Source: Polyangiaceae bacterium
Lineage (GTDB): Bacteria > Myxococcota_A > Polyangia > Polyangiales > Polyangiaceae
Direction: 5' to 3'
DNA: 64,000 bases
NCBI GenBank assembly: GCA_025353725.1
Contig: JANXOF010000081.1
Span: forward strand, 1-64,000
Shown piece after piece: positions 27,118-35,147 of the stretch. A model generated the notes under the pieces. The model saw only the letters and a list, made by a program, of their open reading frames with translations. It was not told the DNA's origin and made no database searches. A program made the position numbers and the translations under genes. Numbering within the stretch: position 1 is the first letter of the stretch; each line of letters opens with the position of its first letter.

Positions 27118-28959
27118 ATGCTCGACGATCTCTATCAGCTGCGCGAGCGCGCGCGCGCCGCCCTCGCACGCGGCGATCTCGACGACGCGACCCACTCGTT
27201 AGTGACTGCCGCCTCGCAGACGCACGTGGCCGAGCACGACTATGTCTCGGTCCTGCAGCCTCTCGCGGAGGTCCTCTGGCGCCGCAACGACCCACGCAGC
27301 GCCCTTACGGTCCTTTGGTATCTTAGCGCTTCCGCGAACGACGGCTGGAAGCGCGCGCTGGCGATGCTTTCCACCGTCCCCGCCGTCGATCGCGCGCGTA
27401 CGCTCGCCGCGGCCTCCGACCTGTCCGGAGCGGCCCGCGAAATGGAAGCCGCGGGGGCCCTGGCGGCGGCCGCAATCTACCGGGAAAAGGCTGAAGATTG
27501 GCAAGCCGCACGGAACCTATGGTCGCGCCTTGCGCACCGATTGAACGGAGCTGAAGGCGCCTACAGTGGCGCGCTCGTGCAGTTCAATCTGGCGCGGTGT
27601 GCGAAGAAGTGTGGCGACGCAAAGCAAGCGCGTGAGGCTAACGTTTCTGCCGTTCGACTGGTCGAGGAGGCCGCCGATCACTTCGAGACTGTGGGCCAGC
27701 GAGAGCGCGCGTTCGACTGCTTTCAGGTCCTCATTCAACTCGGTCGCGAGAGCGGCATGTTCGAGGACGTGCTCGAGGGCTTCGTCAATTCCATTCGAAT
27801 TTTGCGTGAAGATCACCTTAAATACTTCGCACTTCAATACTTTGAAGATGCACTGCAGGCTGCGAAAGACCGCAAAGAGTTGTCGGCCGCCGCGACCCTC
27901 GCGCGCGAGGCCGCGGAGTACGCGCGAACACTTGGCATGACCCGCGCGTCCGCCCATTACACGCTGGTCCAGGCGGCCCTATGGGGCGACGTGGCGAAGC
28001 AGCATCTCAGTCGTGGAGCGGCACCGGAGATCGCGGAGAACGCGTTGCTGGCCGCGATTCTTGCCTTTGGCGAAGTAGGTCATTACGCGCGCGTGGGTCA
28101 CCTTTACGAGGATCTCGCGCAGATGGACCTCGAACAAGCGCGGCGCAACCATTACGCTCGCGCCGCAAAGCGCTACGTGGGCGTTCGCGACGAGATCATC
28201 GACTCGGAGCCCCTCCCGTCGCACCTACGCCAGGACAATCACTTTCCAGACGTATGGCACGTCGATCTCCTCGAATGGGAGCAACAAGGAAGCGCCGCCG
28301 AGGCCTGCGCCGACGTACTCCTCGACAGGCGGTGGCCCGACCTCATTCGCCGCAAAGCGATGCTCGCGCGCCTTACGGCCTTCGCCGTCGAGAGCCGCCC
28401 CGACGACGCGAGCGACCCAGCTACGTCGGCACGAATGCGCCTCGCCGACCAGCTCGCACAACTTCAGCTTTATGCCGTGCTGTCGCCGCTCGAAAAGCTC
28501 TTCACGAGTCCGTCGCGACAGGTGAAGGTCGCGGTCCTCGCGGCGATGCAACAGCTCTTTTTTAAACGAAGCTTCGTGACCGTGCGCGCGGGCCTTCGTG
28601 AGGCCGACCCGGCCGTGGTGGACCAAGCCGCGAAAGCGGTCGAATCGCTCTATTTTCAGCATGCCTTCGACCCGCTCGCGCGGATCGTTCGCGAAGCCCC
28701 AGAGGCGCGTGTGCGCGCGGCAGCCCTCCGAGCCCTCGCGCGCGTCGACACCATCGAAGCCGCGGAATTTCTCCTTGGCGTCCTCGAGCACGGCGCCCCC
28801 GCCGACCGCGGAGCGGCACTCGAGGGCCTAAAACGCTCACGCGGCGCACGCTTCGTGGATCTTGCGCGCAGCGCTCTCCAAGCGAGTTCACCCGAGGTGC
28901 GAGCGGCGCTTCGAGACGTGCTCCGCGCACGAGGCGTAAGCGTGGGCGCAGCGGCTTAA
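27118..28959 (+). CDS. TPR and HEAT-repeat scaffold protein
   Basis: About 613 residues from the ATG at 27118 (MLDDLYQLRERA); the ORF begins at a TTG eight codons upstream. The first 400 residues are helical TPR-like repeats (e.g. ALARGDLDDATHSLVTAA, RERAFDCFQVLIQLGRESG). The last 200 are HEAT/PBS-lyase-type repeats (VKVAVLAAMQQLFF, ARVRAAALRALARVDTIEAAEFL, PADRGAALEGLKRSRG). There is no signal peptide or enzyme motif. Proteins of this make-up act as interaction scaffolds; the partner is unknown. It is divergent from the YbgF-like operon. Confidence 0.82.
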   Translation: MLDDLYQLRERARAALARGDLDDATHSLVTAASQTHVAEHDYVSVLQPLAEVLWRRNDPRSALTVLWYLSASANDGWKRALAMLSTVPAVDRARTLAAASDLSGAAREMEAAGALAAAAIYREKAEDWQAARNLWSRLAHRLNGAEGAYSGALVQFNLARCAKKCGDAKQAREANVSAVRLVEEAADHFETVGQRERAFDCFQVLIQLGRESGMFEDVLEGFVNSIRILREDHLKYFALQYFEDALQAAKDRKELSAAATLAREAAEYARTLGMTRASAHYTLVQAALWGDVAKQHLSRGAAPEIAENALLAAILAFGEVGHYARVGHLYEDLAQMDLEQARRNHYARAAKRYVGVRDEIIDSEPLPSHLRQDNHFPDVWHVDLLEWEQQGSAAEACADVLLDRRWPDLIRRKAMLARLTAFAVESRPDDASDPATSARMRLADQLAQLQLYAVLSPLEKLFTSPSRQVKVAVLAAMQQLFFKRSFVTVRAGLREADPAVVDQAAKAVESLYFQHAFDPLARIVREAPEARVRAAALRALARVDTIEAAEFLLGVLEHGAPADRGAALEGLKRSRGARFVDLARSALQASSPEVRAALRDVLRARGVSVGAAA

Positions 28960-28977
28960 ACGCGAGGGAGTTCGACT

Positions 28978-29685
28978 CTAATCAATTTTTTGAACTTCGA
29001 TATCATCGATAAGAAAGCAAGGAGTGGGGCCCACTCGCTGCTGACTATAGATAACAACGTTGAGCGCCCCCCCGGGTTGCGTGACCGCGAGCGTGACGTC
29101 GAGTCGACGCCATTCCGCGTCGACCGCGAGCGGTGGCGTCTCCTTGGCTTCCAGAATCGCGTAGGGCGTCGCCGTTCGGAGGAGCAGCGAAACGGGCGTT
29201 GAGGCTCCCGTGCCGTCGGTACGGACCCAAGCCACGGCTCGATAACCTGCATTCGCTTGGGCGGGCCCCGCAGCACGGTTGTCGTCAGCCGTGAAATTAG
29301 AGCCGGCGGCCGCGCTTGGTCGCGCACATACGCGACACGAGGCCGTTCCTGAATGCGCGCTATCACTCTTCGAGAGCGTCCCCTGAAACGCGTCCCATGG
29401 GAGGCCGCAGCCATCCTCGAACGTCCCCACCGGGTGAAGGTTGGGTCCCGCATCCGCACGTTCGGCCAGGGCGTCCGCGTCCGAGCCCGCGTCTTTTTGC
29501 CTCACTCCCGCGTCGTCACGCGACAGGTCCGGGACATTTTCGAGGGCGCTGTCGGCCACGGCGTCCGCGCGAACCAACGGTGCGTCGTTAGGGCTACCGG
29601 TCGAGAGGCCCTCGACTGACACGAGCCATGAGCACGCCCCAGAGAGCGCCGCAGCGCAACCGGTGACGACGATAAACCCGCGCAC
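28978..29685 (-). CDS. Lipoprotein with carbohydrate-binding-like domain
   Basis: The ORF runs to 29844, but a GTG at 29685 opens directly onto a lipoprotein signal (VRGFIVVTGCAAALSGAC), giving about 235 residues; ribosome site weak. After an Asp/Ala-rich linker (DAGSDADALAERADAG), a beta-rich domain begins at GTFEDGCGLPWDAFQG, contains two further Cys (CRVCARPSAA) and ends CFLIDDIEVQ. The feature order (Cys-bounded jelly roll ending in a D-D-I/V strand) resembles CBM4/9-like modules of myxobacterial surface lipoproteins. It is similar in plan to the lipoprotein at 9651-10496. Confidence 0.65.
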   Translation of the reverse strand: MRGFIVVTGCAAALSGACSWLVSVEGLSTGSPNDAPLVRADAVADSALENVPDLSRDDAGVRQKDAGSDADALAERADAGPNLHPVGTFEDGCGLPWDAFQGTLSKSDSAHSGTASCRVCARPSAAAGSNFTADDNRAAGPAQANAGYRAVAWVRTDGTGASTPVSLLLRTATPYAILEAKETPPLAVDAEWRRLDVTLAVTQPGGALNVVIYSQQRVGPTPCFLIDDIEVQKID

Positions 29686-29867
29686 CGAGGAAAGGTACAG
29701 GTGAACCGACGCTCCCGCCAGCCCACGCAAACCGCGTTCCTGCACCTGGTCACGGCGGTCGAGAAGGGAGTGAAACTTGTGTCTGGTCGGGTAACCGCGG
29801 TGCGGGAACGAACTTACCTTTCGCTGTGGAGATATGAGCGACATAGACGCATGATGGAAACCATCTC

Positions 29868-31301
29868 ATGGATAATCAGAAGTTAGCCGTTGACGTTGCC
29901 GTCATTGGTGCGGGAACGGCCGGGCTTGCCGCTTACCGCGCCGCCCGTGCGAAAACAGAGCGCGTTGTCATGATTGAGTCGGGTCATCACGGCACGACGT
30001 GCGCGCGCGTCGGATGCATGCCAAGCAAGCTCCTCATTGCCGCGGGAGACGCCGCACATCACGCGCGGCATGCGGGCGCATTCGGTGTCGCAACCACGGT
30101 AAACGTCGACGGACGTGAAGTCATGGGCCGCGTACGGCGGGAGCGCGACCGCTTCGTTGGCTTCGTCGTTCAGAGCGTTGAGGCGATACCGGACGACCAT
30201 AAGCTCCACGGCCGCGCGCACTTTTTAGCGCCCGGGGTTCTCCAGGTCGCGCATGTCGACGGAACGCCGCTAGCGCATGTCGAGGCGCGCGCGGTAGTCG
30301 TCGCTACGGGCTCCTCGGCATTCCTTCCACCGATGTTCCAGCCCATCCGCGAACGCGTGATCATCAACGACGATGTTTTCATGTGGGAGACTCTTCCGCA
30401 CTCGGTCGCCGTCTTCGGAGGGGGCGTGATCGGCCTCGAACTAAGCCAAGCGCTCACCCGCCTAGGGGTGCGCGTTCGCGTGTTCGGACGAAGCGGTACG
30501 GTCGGTCCGCTCACAGACCCCATCGTGCGGGCGTCGGCGCTCAAGGCGTTTCGCGAGGAAATGTCGTTTCACCCGGACTGCACGGTGCGTCAGCTTCGCC
30601 TCGTCGACAAAAGCGTCGAGGTGACATTCGACGACGAAACGGGCGCACCGCACACCGAGACCTTCGAGTACGCCCTTGTCGCGGCGGGCCGGAAGCCCAA
30701 CCTCAACGGGCTCGGTCTCGAGCATTCCGGCATTCGCTTCGACCCGCGAGGCGTACCGATTCACGATCGCACGACGCTCCAATGCGACAGTACGTCGGTC
30801 TTTGTCGCGGGCGACGCGAACGACGACGTGCCCCTTCTCCACGAGGCCGCGGACGAGGGTAAAATCGCGGGCGAAAACGCGGCGCTCTACCCCAACGTCG
30901 TTCCCGGTGCGCGGCGGTCGCTGCTCGCGATTACGTTCACCGAACCACAAATCGCGGTCGCCGGCGCCACGCTTGCGTCGCTTATTGCTCGCCCGGGTGA
31001 CGGCTCAACCTCGCGCGAGATCGTAACCGGGGAGATTGATTTCGCCGATCAGGGACGTAGCCGCGTGATGCTTCAAAACCGAGGCGTAGGCCACGTTTAT
31101 GCAGACAAGCAGACGGGGCGCTTTCTAGGCGCGGAACTTGTCGGGCCACGCGTCGAGCATCTCGGGCATCTCCTTGCGTGGGCGCACCAACAAGGGCTCA
31201 CGGTCGACCAAATGCTCGCGATGCCGTTTTATCATCCCGTCGTCGAAGAGGGGCTTCGGACGGCCCTCCGCGACGTGGTCTCGAAGCTCTCGAAACGCTA
31301 A
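29868..31301 (+). CDS. lpd: Dihydrolipoyl dehydrogenase-like disulfide oxidoreductase
   Basis: A 477-residue FAD/NAD flavoprotein. FAD-binding [13 protein letters not shown] at about 14-26, redox-active disulfide CARVGC (Cys45, Cys50), NAD-binding [10 protein letters not shown], and second FAD motif VFVAGDAND. The C-terminal His-Glu dyad appears as His456 and Glu461 in [11 protein letters not shown], where classic lipoamide dehydrogenases have HAHPTxxE; here a Tyr replaces the first His. The family normally reoxidises dihydrolipoyl groups. A peroxiredoxin-glutaredoxin gene follows after 26 bases, so it may instead feed electrons to a peroxidase. A small hairpin (GATGG/CCATC, 29853-29865) sits just before the start. 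Confidence 0.88.
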   Translation: MDNQKLAVDVAVIGAGTAGLAAYRAARAKTERVVMIESGHHGTTCARVGCMPSKLLIAAGDAAHHARHAGAFGVATTVNVDGREVMGRVRRERDRFVGFVVQSVEAIPDDHKLHGRAHFLAPGVLQVAHVDGTPLAHVEARAVVVATGSSAFLPPMFQPIRERVIINDDVFMWETLPHSVAVFGGGVIGLELSQALTRLGVRVRVFGRSGTVGPLTDPIVRASALKAFREEMSFHPDCTVRQLRLVDKSVEVTFDDETGAPHTETFEYALVAAGRKPNLNGLGLEHSGIRFDPRGVPIHDRTTLQCDSTSVFVAGDANDDVPLLHEAADEGKIAGENAALYPNVVPGARRSLLAITFTEPQIAVAGATLASLIARPGDGSTSREIVTGEIDFADQGRSRVMLQNRGVGHVYADKQTGRFLGAELVGPRVEHLGHLLAWAHQQGLTVDQMLAMPFYHPVVEEGLRTALRDVVSKLSKR

Positions 31302-31327
31302 CCCAACCAAAGAAGGAAAGTACGCGA

Positions 31328-32053
31328 ATGGCTCTGAAGAATATCGAAGGACAAAGAGTACCGGAAGTCACGTTTCGCACGCGGCAAGATGGAACTTGGA
31401 AAGACGTGACGTCGACAGACCTCTTTAAGGGGAAAAAGGTCGTCGTTTTCGCTCTCCCAGGCGCGTTTACGCCGACGTGTTCGAGCGCGCATGTCCCGCG
31501 TTATAACGAGCTTTTGCCGGCGTTCAAAGCGCGGGGCATCAGTGACATCGTATGCCTCTCGGTCAATGACGCGTTCGTCATGTCGGAGTGGTCTGCGAAC
31601 CAGCACGCGAGCGGGCTCAAGTTCATCCCCGACGGCAATGGCGAGTTCAGCGAGAAGATGGGGCTACTCGTCGATAAAACGAATCTCGGTTTCGGAAAGC
31701 GCTCTTGGCGCTACTCGATGCTCGTCGACGACGGCGTCATCAAAAAAATGTTCATCGAGCCCGAAAAAGATGGGGACCCCTTCGAGGTCTCGGACGCCGA
31801 TACGATGCTGAAGTACCTGGACCCCAACGCGAAGGCGCCGCACGACGTGCTGCTCTTCACGAAGCCCGGATGCAGCTTCTGCACGAAGGCGAAGAAGCTT
31901 CTCTCGGACAAGGGAATGCTCTTCGAGGAGGTCGCTTCGTCGCCGCGGAACCTGCGCGCCGTGAGCGGCAAGTCGACGACGCCCCAAGTGTTCATCGACG
32001 GCCACTATGTCGGTGGGTCAGAGGAGCTGGAGAAGTTTCTCGCGAAAGCCTGA
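31328..32053 (+). CDS. Peroxiredoxin-5/glutaredoxin hybrid peroxidase
   Basis: 241 residues. Residues 1-165 are a Prx5-type peroxiredoxin with peroxidatic Cys51 in [10 protein letters not shown]. Residues 170-241 are a glutaredoxin with redox motif CSFC (182-185) and TTPQVFIDG plus GG(S/D)xEL for glutathione binding. Hybrids of this plan (first described in Haemophilus and related bacteria) reduce peroxides with glutathione via the attached glutaredoxin. The ATG at 31328 has AAGGAAAG upstream; the ORF track start at 31178 lies inside lpd and is not used. It forms a probable operon with lpd and ends before a strong hairpin at 32074-32105. Confidence 0.94.
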   Translation: MALKNIEGQRVPEVTFRTRQDGTWKDVTSTDLFKGKKVVVFALPGAFTPTCSSAHVPRYNELLPAFKARGISDIVCLSVNDAFVMSEWSANQHASGLKFIPDGNGEFSEKMGLLVDKTNLGFGKRSWRYSMLVDDGVIKKMFIEPEKDGDPFEVSDADTMLKYLDPNAKAPHDVLLFTKPGCSFCTKAKKLLSDKGMLFEEVASSPRNLRAVSGKSTTPQVFIDGHYVGGSEELEKFLAKA

Positions 32054-32073
32054 ACCAGAAGCCGCGTGAATGC

Positions 32074-32105
32074 GCAGTCGCGTCGAGTCTACTCTTCGCG
32101 ACTGC
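32074..32105. terminator. Strong hairpin, likely bidirectional terminator
   Basis: GCAGTCGCG (32074-32082) and CGCGACTGC (32097-32105) form a perfect 9-bp stem around a 14-nt loop. It lies 20 bases after the peroxiredoxin-glutaredoxin stop and 71 bases after the end of the convergent TPR lipoprotein gene, the expected place for a shared terminator. It lacks a long T-tract. The remaining bases to 32176 show no gene. Confidence 0.6.
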
Positions 32106-32176
32106 CACGGCCTGATCACGACTGAACGGTGGCGTACGGTACGACCAAACGCAAGCGCAGTTGCAGTACGACGAGC

Positions 32177-33454
32177 TTACGGCGTCGGGGCCGACGAGCC
32201 TGGGCAACCACTCGACGTTGCGGCGGCCATGCGTTTGCGAAGAACCGAGGCGTAGACAAGGCGCTGCATGACACTCGCGGACGCGCAGAGTTGGCCCTTG
32301 TCGACGGCTGCCGCGGCCGCGGTCATCCAGAGGTCGAGGGCCTCTTCGGTAGGGCGAACTTTCGCGTTCTGCACCGCGAGCGCCAAGGCTCGTTTCGGAT
32401 CATTGCCGAGCGTCAGGTAAAATCGCGCGGCGTGGTCGGCGTAGGCTTCCGGATGCTGCGCAACGCGCGCCTCGTAAAGCATGCGCGCGTCTTCCAGGGT
32501 GCGCGCCGCGTCTTCGTCTCGCTTGTCGCGTCGGTAAGCCGTCGCGAGCGCCGCCACGACGTCCGCGTCCGTGCTTTTTTTGCGCAGCGCTTCGAGGCGC
32601 GCAATCGCTAGGCTCGGCGACTCGAGCGACGCAAGGTGCACCGCTGCGTGGGCGAAGTCGGGGATCGCTTCGACAGCGACGGTGAAGTACCGCAGAGCCT
32701 CGTTCGCTTTGCCGTTCGCCTCGAGCGACGTCCCGCGCTGAAACTCCATCCACGCGACGGGGAACGGCGAAACGTCGACGATAGCCGCGCGTGCACGCTC
32801 GAAGAGACGCTCGGCTTCGTCGGGCTTTTGCATATGGCCAAGCAAGACGGCGCGCGTCACGAGTTGCGCGGGCCGAAGCGCCTGCGTGAGTGGCGGATAG
32901 AGTTTGTCGGCCTCGTCATAGCGACCGGTCGCAACGAACACGGCAGCGCGCGCGGACGCGATGCGGTCATCGACCGCGCCCAGCGCTTTGGCCTCGTCGA
33001 GCTCTTTCAGCTCGGCCTCGAAGCGGTGAAGTGCGCCGTGGGTCAGCGCGCGGGCGAAGTGCGCCTCGTGGCTGCCGGGAAGCGCCTTGACGGCCTTGCT
33101 CGCGACGGCGTCGGCGAGCTCATAATCTGCGATATTGGCGACAAATTGGCCGCGCTCGAGAAGAAACTCGACCAAAGCAAGCCGGCTCGGACCGTCGGCC
33201 GCGTCGCGGCGCAAGCGCTCGTCGATCTCGGCATTGAGGTTATGGCTGGCGATGCTCCAACTCGTCGTTCGAAGACGGGCGAAGGGCGCGCTCACGGCCG
33301 TGGCATCGCTCAGTTCGGTAAACCCGCCAGAGTCCGTGGGGGCCTCGGTGAGTGCGTTTTTCTTTGCGCAAGACAGCGAAAAAAGCAGCCCGAAAGCGAG
33401 CGCACAACGTCGGACACCCGACCCCGACGCTCGCTCTCGGACGCGCAGCATCAC
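32177..33454 (-). CDS. TPR lipoprotein of the DUF4331 operon
   Basis: 425 residues. Signal with lipobox SLSC predicts outer-membrane lipidation. The rest is helical TPR-like repeats (e.g. DAVASKAVKALPGSHEAHFARA, EANGKANEALRYFTVAVEAIP, ARTLEDARMLYEARVAQHP). Its ATG overlaps the stop of the upstream DUF4331-like gene by 4 bases, placing it last of three coupled genes. DUF4331 genes near TPR genes are a pairing I recall from other Proteobacteria-like genomes; function unknown. Confidence 0.82.
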   Translation of the reverse strand: MMLRVRERASGSGVRRCALAFGLLFSLSCAKKNALTEAPTDSGGFTELSDATAVSAPFARLRTTSWSIASHNLNAEIDERLRRDAADGPSRLALVEFLLERGQFVANIADYELADAVASKAVKALPGSHEAHFARALTHGALHRFEAELKELDEAKALGAVDDRIASARAAVFVATGRYDEADKLYPPLTQALRPAQLVTRAVLLGHMQKPDEAERLFERARAAIVDVSPFPVAWMEFQRGTSLEANGKANEALRYFTVAVEAIPDFAHAAVHLASLESPSLAIARLEALRKKSTDADVVAALATAYRRDKRDEDAARTLEDARMLYEARVAQHPEAYADHAARFYLTLGNDPKRALALAVQNAKVRPTEEALDLWMTAAAAAVDKGQLCASASVMQRLVYASVLRKRMAAATSSGCPGSSAPTP

Positions 33455-34173
33455 TTCGGGGGCGCGAGGTACGGAAACGTCGTTCCGCCCGTTTTAGCGG
33501 GATCCGCTGCAATTCCGTCGGAAATGACAGGATCGAGGCCGTCGACCAACGCCGTGAACGTGGTGTCGATGACGTCCATCGGCAACGTCCTCCCACCCCG
33601 GTCCGTGTTCACGACGAGCTTCGTCGCGTTGAGTTCGACCGCAAGGTATTGCGCCGCGGTCGTTCCGGCCGTGTTGAGCCAGAGGCGGTCGTCGGCGAGA
33701 ACGCCGCCGAGCGCGCCGTACTTTGCCTTGCTCGTGACGGCGCCGGCATCCTGGTCCGACAGGGGCTGGTTGGAACAGTTGCGGTCAAGGCCGTCGTAGA
33801 TCGCAAGGTTCTTCGAGACCTCCTCGGCATACGCCGCAGACCAACCGGACGGCGTCGCGTTCGCGTTCCATCCGTCTTTTGCGGTTCCGGCGGTCGCTTC
33901 AACGGCCTCGAACGTATTGTTGAGTGCCGTGTTGACCGCTGGACGACCCATTCGGTCGATCTGCGCTCCGAGTGTCGGCGGCGCGTTGCCTTCAGATCCG
34001 CCGTCAGGCGTCGTCGTGCTGCCGTCAGGCTTGGGAGTGGTGCCGGTGTCAGCCTTGTTAATGGCCGCTACGTCGTCATCGCCGCAGCCGTAGCCGGCGA
34101 CAGACATAACCACGACAGCGACGAGAGCAGAGCCAATCGAAAAAAGAGTGGTGCGGTTCATAGCGTTCCTCAC
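33451..34173 (-). CDS. Lipoprotein resembling the C-terminal half of DUF4331
   Basis: 240 residues. Signal sequence with lipobox-like GYGC, an Asp/Thr/Pro-rich linker, then RMGRPAVNTALNNTF, the motif that in full-length DUF4331 proteins lies in the second half (compare R(M/L)GxPxVN). The rest includes DDRLWLNT and a conserved-looking VELNA end. The N-terminal SADHLDAP-type half is missing and is instead in the adjacent gene. The start overlaps that gene's stop by 4 bases, so the two half-proteins are translated together. Confidence 0.75.
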   Translation of the reverse strand: MRNAMNRTTLFSIGSALVAVVVMSVAGYGCGDDDVAAINKADTGTTPKPDGSTTTPDGGSEGNAPPTLGAQIDRMGRPAVNTALNNTFEAVEATAGTAKDGWNANATPSGWSAAYAEEVSKNLAIYDGLDRNCSNQPLSDQDAGAVTSKAKYGALGGVLADDRLWLNTAGTTAAQYLAVELNATKLVVNTDRGGRTLPMDVIDTTFTALVDGLDPVISDGIAADPAKTGGTTFPYLAPPK

Positions 34174-34880
34174 GGCTTCCTGTTCGTGCTGGCCCAGACG
34201 CTGACCACGGGGCCGCCCTTGGTGACGAGCGCTAGGTCAATCTGAGCGACGATCGCGAGAGTGTTGAGGTTCTTGAAGAAGTCCTCCGGAGCTCCACCGC
34301 CGTCGGGATTGGTCTTCAATTGGTTCGCCAACACAGTCGCGGTCTCTCCCGTGAGCTGCGGACAGCCGGCGTCAAACTTGAGACTTGAGGCAGCCCCTTT
34401 CACGGTGCTGACGGCATTTTTGAAGCCCGCGAGGTTGAAGAAGAACGGGTCTGCACGAAGGCCTGCGAAGACCTTGAGCTTGCCGCTCGCGCTCGAAATG
34501 CCCGTCGCCGACGAGGCGTCGCCCGTGGCGTACTCGCCGCCGGCCCAACACTGCGCGACTTGCGCCGCGTTGAAGGTGCAGATGACGTTGACGTCGTTCG
34601 AACCGCCGCCAAACGCCGCGGCGCTTTGCGTGTGAAGCACATACTGCACGGCATCGGAGAACTTGGCGCCTGCGGCCGCGGCAGGCGAAACCGTCATCGC
34701 GAAGACGGCGTTGGTTGAGTCGGTAAACGTGTAGACATCATTGATGTCCGCAGCGGCTTCGGCCTTCGTGGCCGGCGCGTCAAGATGGTCGGCCGAGTGA
34801 GCGAGTCGCGGGTGAATCACGGCCGTCGCGAGGCACGCGCCCCCGACCACGGCGATCCACTTTAAAAGTGTAGTTTTCAC
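34170..34880 (-). CDS. Exported DUF4331-like protein (N-terminal half)
   Basis: 236 residues starting with GTG (34880), with GGAG 8 bases upstream. A signal peptide (WIAVVGGACLATAVIHPRLAHS) is followed by ADHLDAPATKAEAAADINDVYTF, the typical DUF4331 opening (S-H-x-(D/E)-A-P, D-N/I-x-D-V-Y). The protein stops after about half the usual family length of 450-500. Two Cys (NVICTF and AQCWAGG) could form a disulfide. It is the first gene of a three-gene coupled operon. Role unknown; periplasmic or secreted. Confidence 0.8.
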   Translation of the reverse strand: MKTTLLKWIAVVGGACLATAVIHPRLAHSADHLDAPATKAEAAADINDVYTFTDSTNAVFAMTVSPAAAAGAKFSDAVQYVLHTQSAAAFGGGSNDVNVICTFNAAQVAQCWAGGEYATGDASSATGISSASGKLKVFAGLRADPFFFNLAGFKNAVSTVKGAASSLKFDAGCPQLTGETATVLANQLKTNPDGGGAPEDFFKNLNTLAIVAQIDLALVTKGGPVVSVWASTNRKP

Positions 34881-35000
34881 TAGATTTTCTCCGTTTCAAA
34901 GATACGAAAACAGGTTGCGCACGGCAGTAGACGCGATGCCGTCGGTAAAGTCACCTTCCAACGAAGCTTAACGGCGGATGCGGTTTTACGAACAAGGCTG

Positions 35001-35020
35001 CCTCAGGGTGGACCCCGAGG
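35001..35020. promoter_or_regulatory. Imperfect 20-bp dyad, candidate operator
   Basis: CCTCaGGGT-gg-ACCCcGAGG has 8 of 9 paired positions around a 2-bp centre. It lies in the 267-base region between the divergent DUF4331 operon (start 34880) and the aryl-CoA oxygenase gene (start 35148). Size and symmetry suit a dimeric repressor of the TetR or MarR kind. No regulator gene is adjacent. Nothing else was recognised in this intergenic region. Confidence 0.35.
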
Positions 35021-35147
35021 TAAGGGACACAAAGACGCAGCGAAACCGCCCTTCGTTCCCGAGCTAACCCTACCGAGAAGTGCAGCGCGTCGATCGCTAA
35101 ACCCGACGACCCGCAACGCCCGAGTGGTACGAAGCTACGAATCTGCT

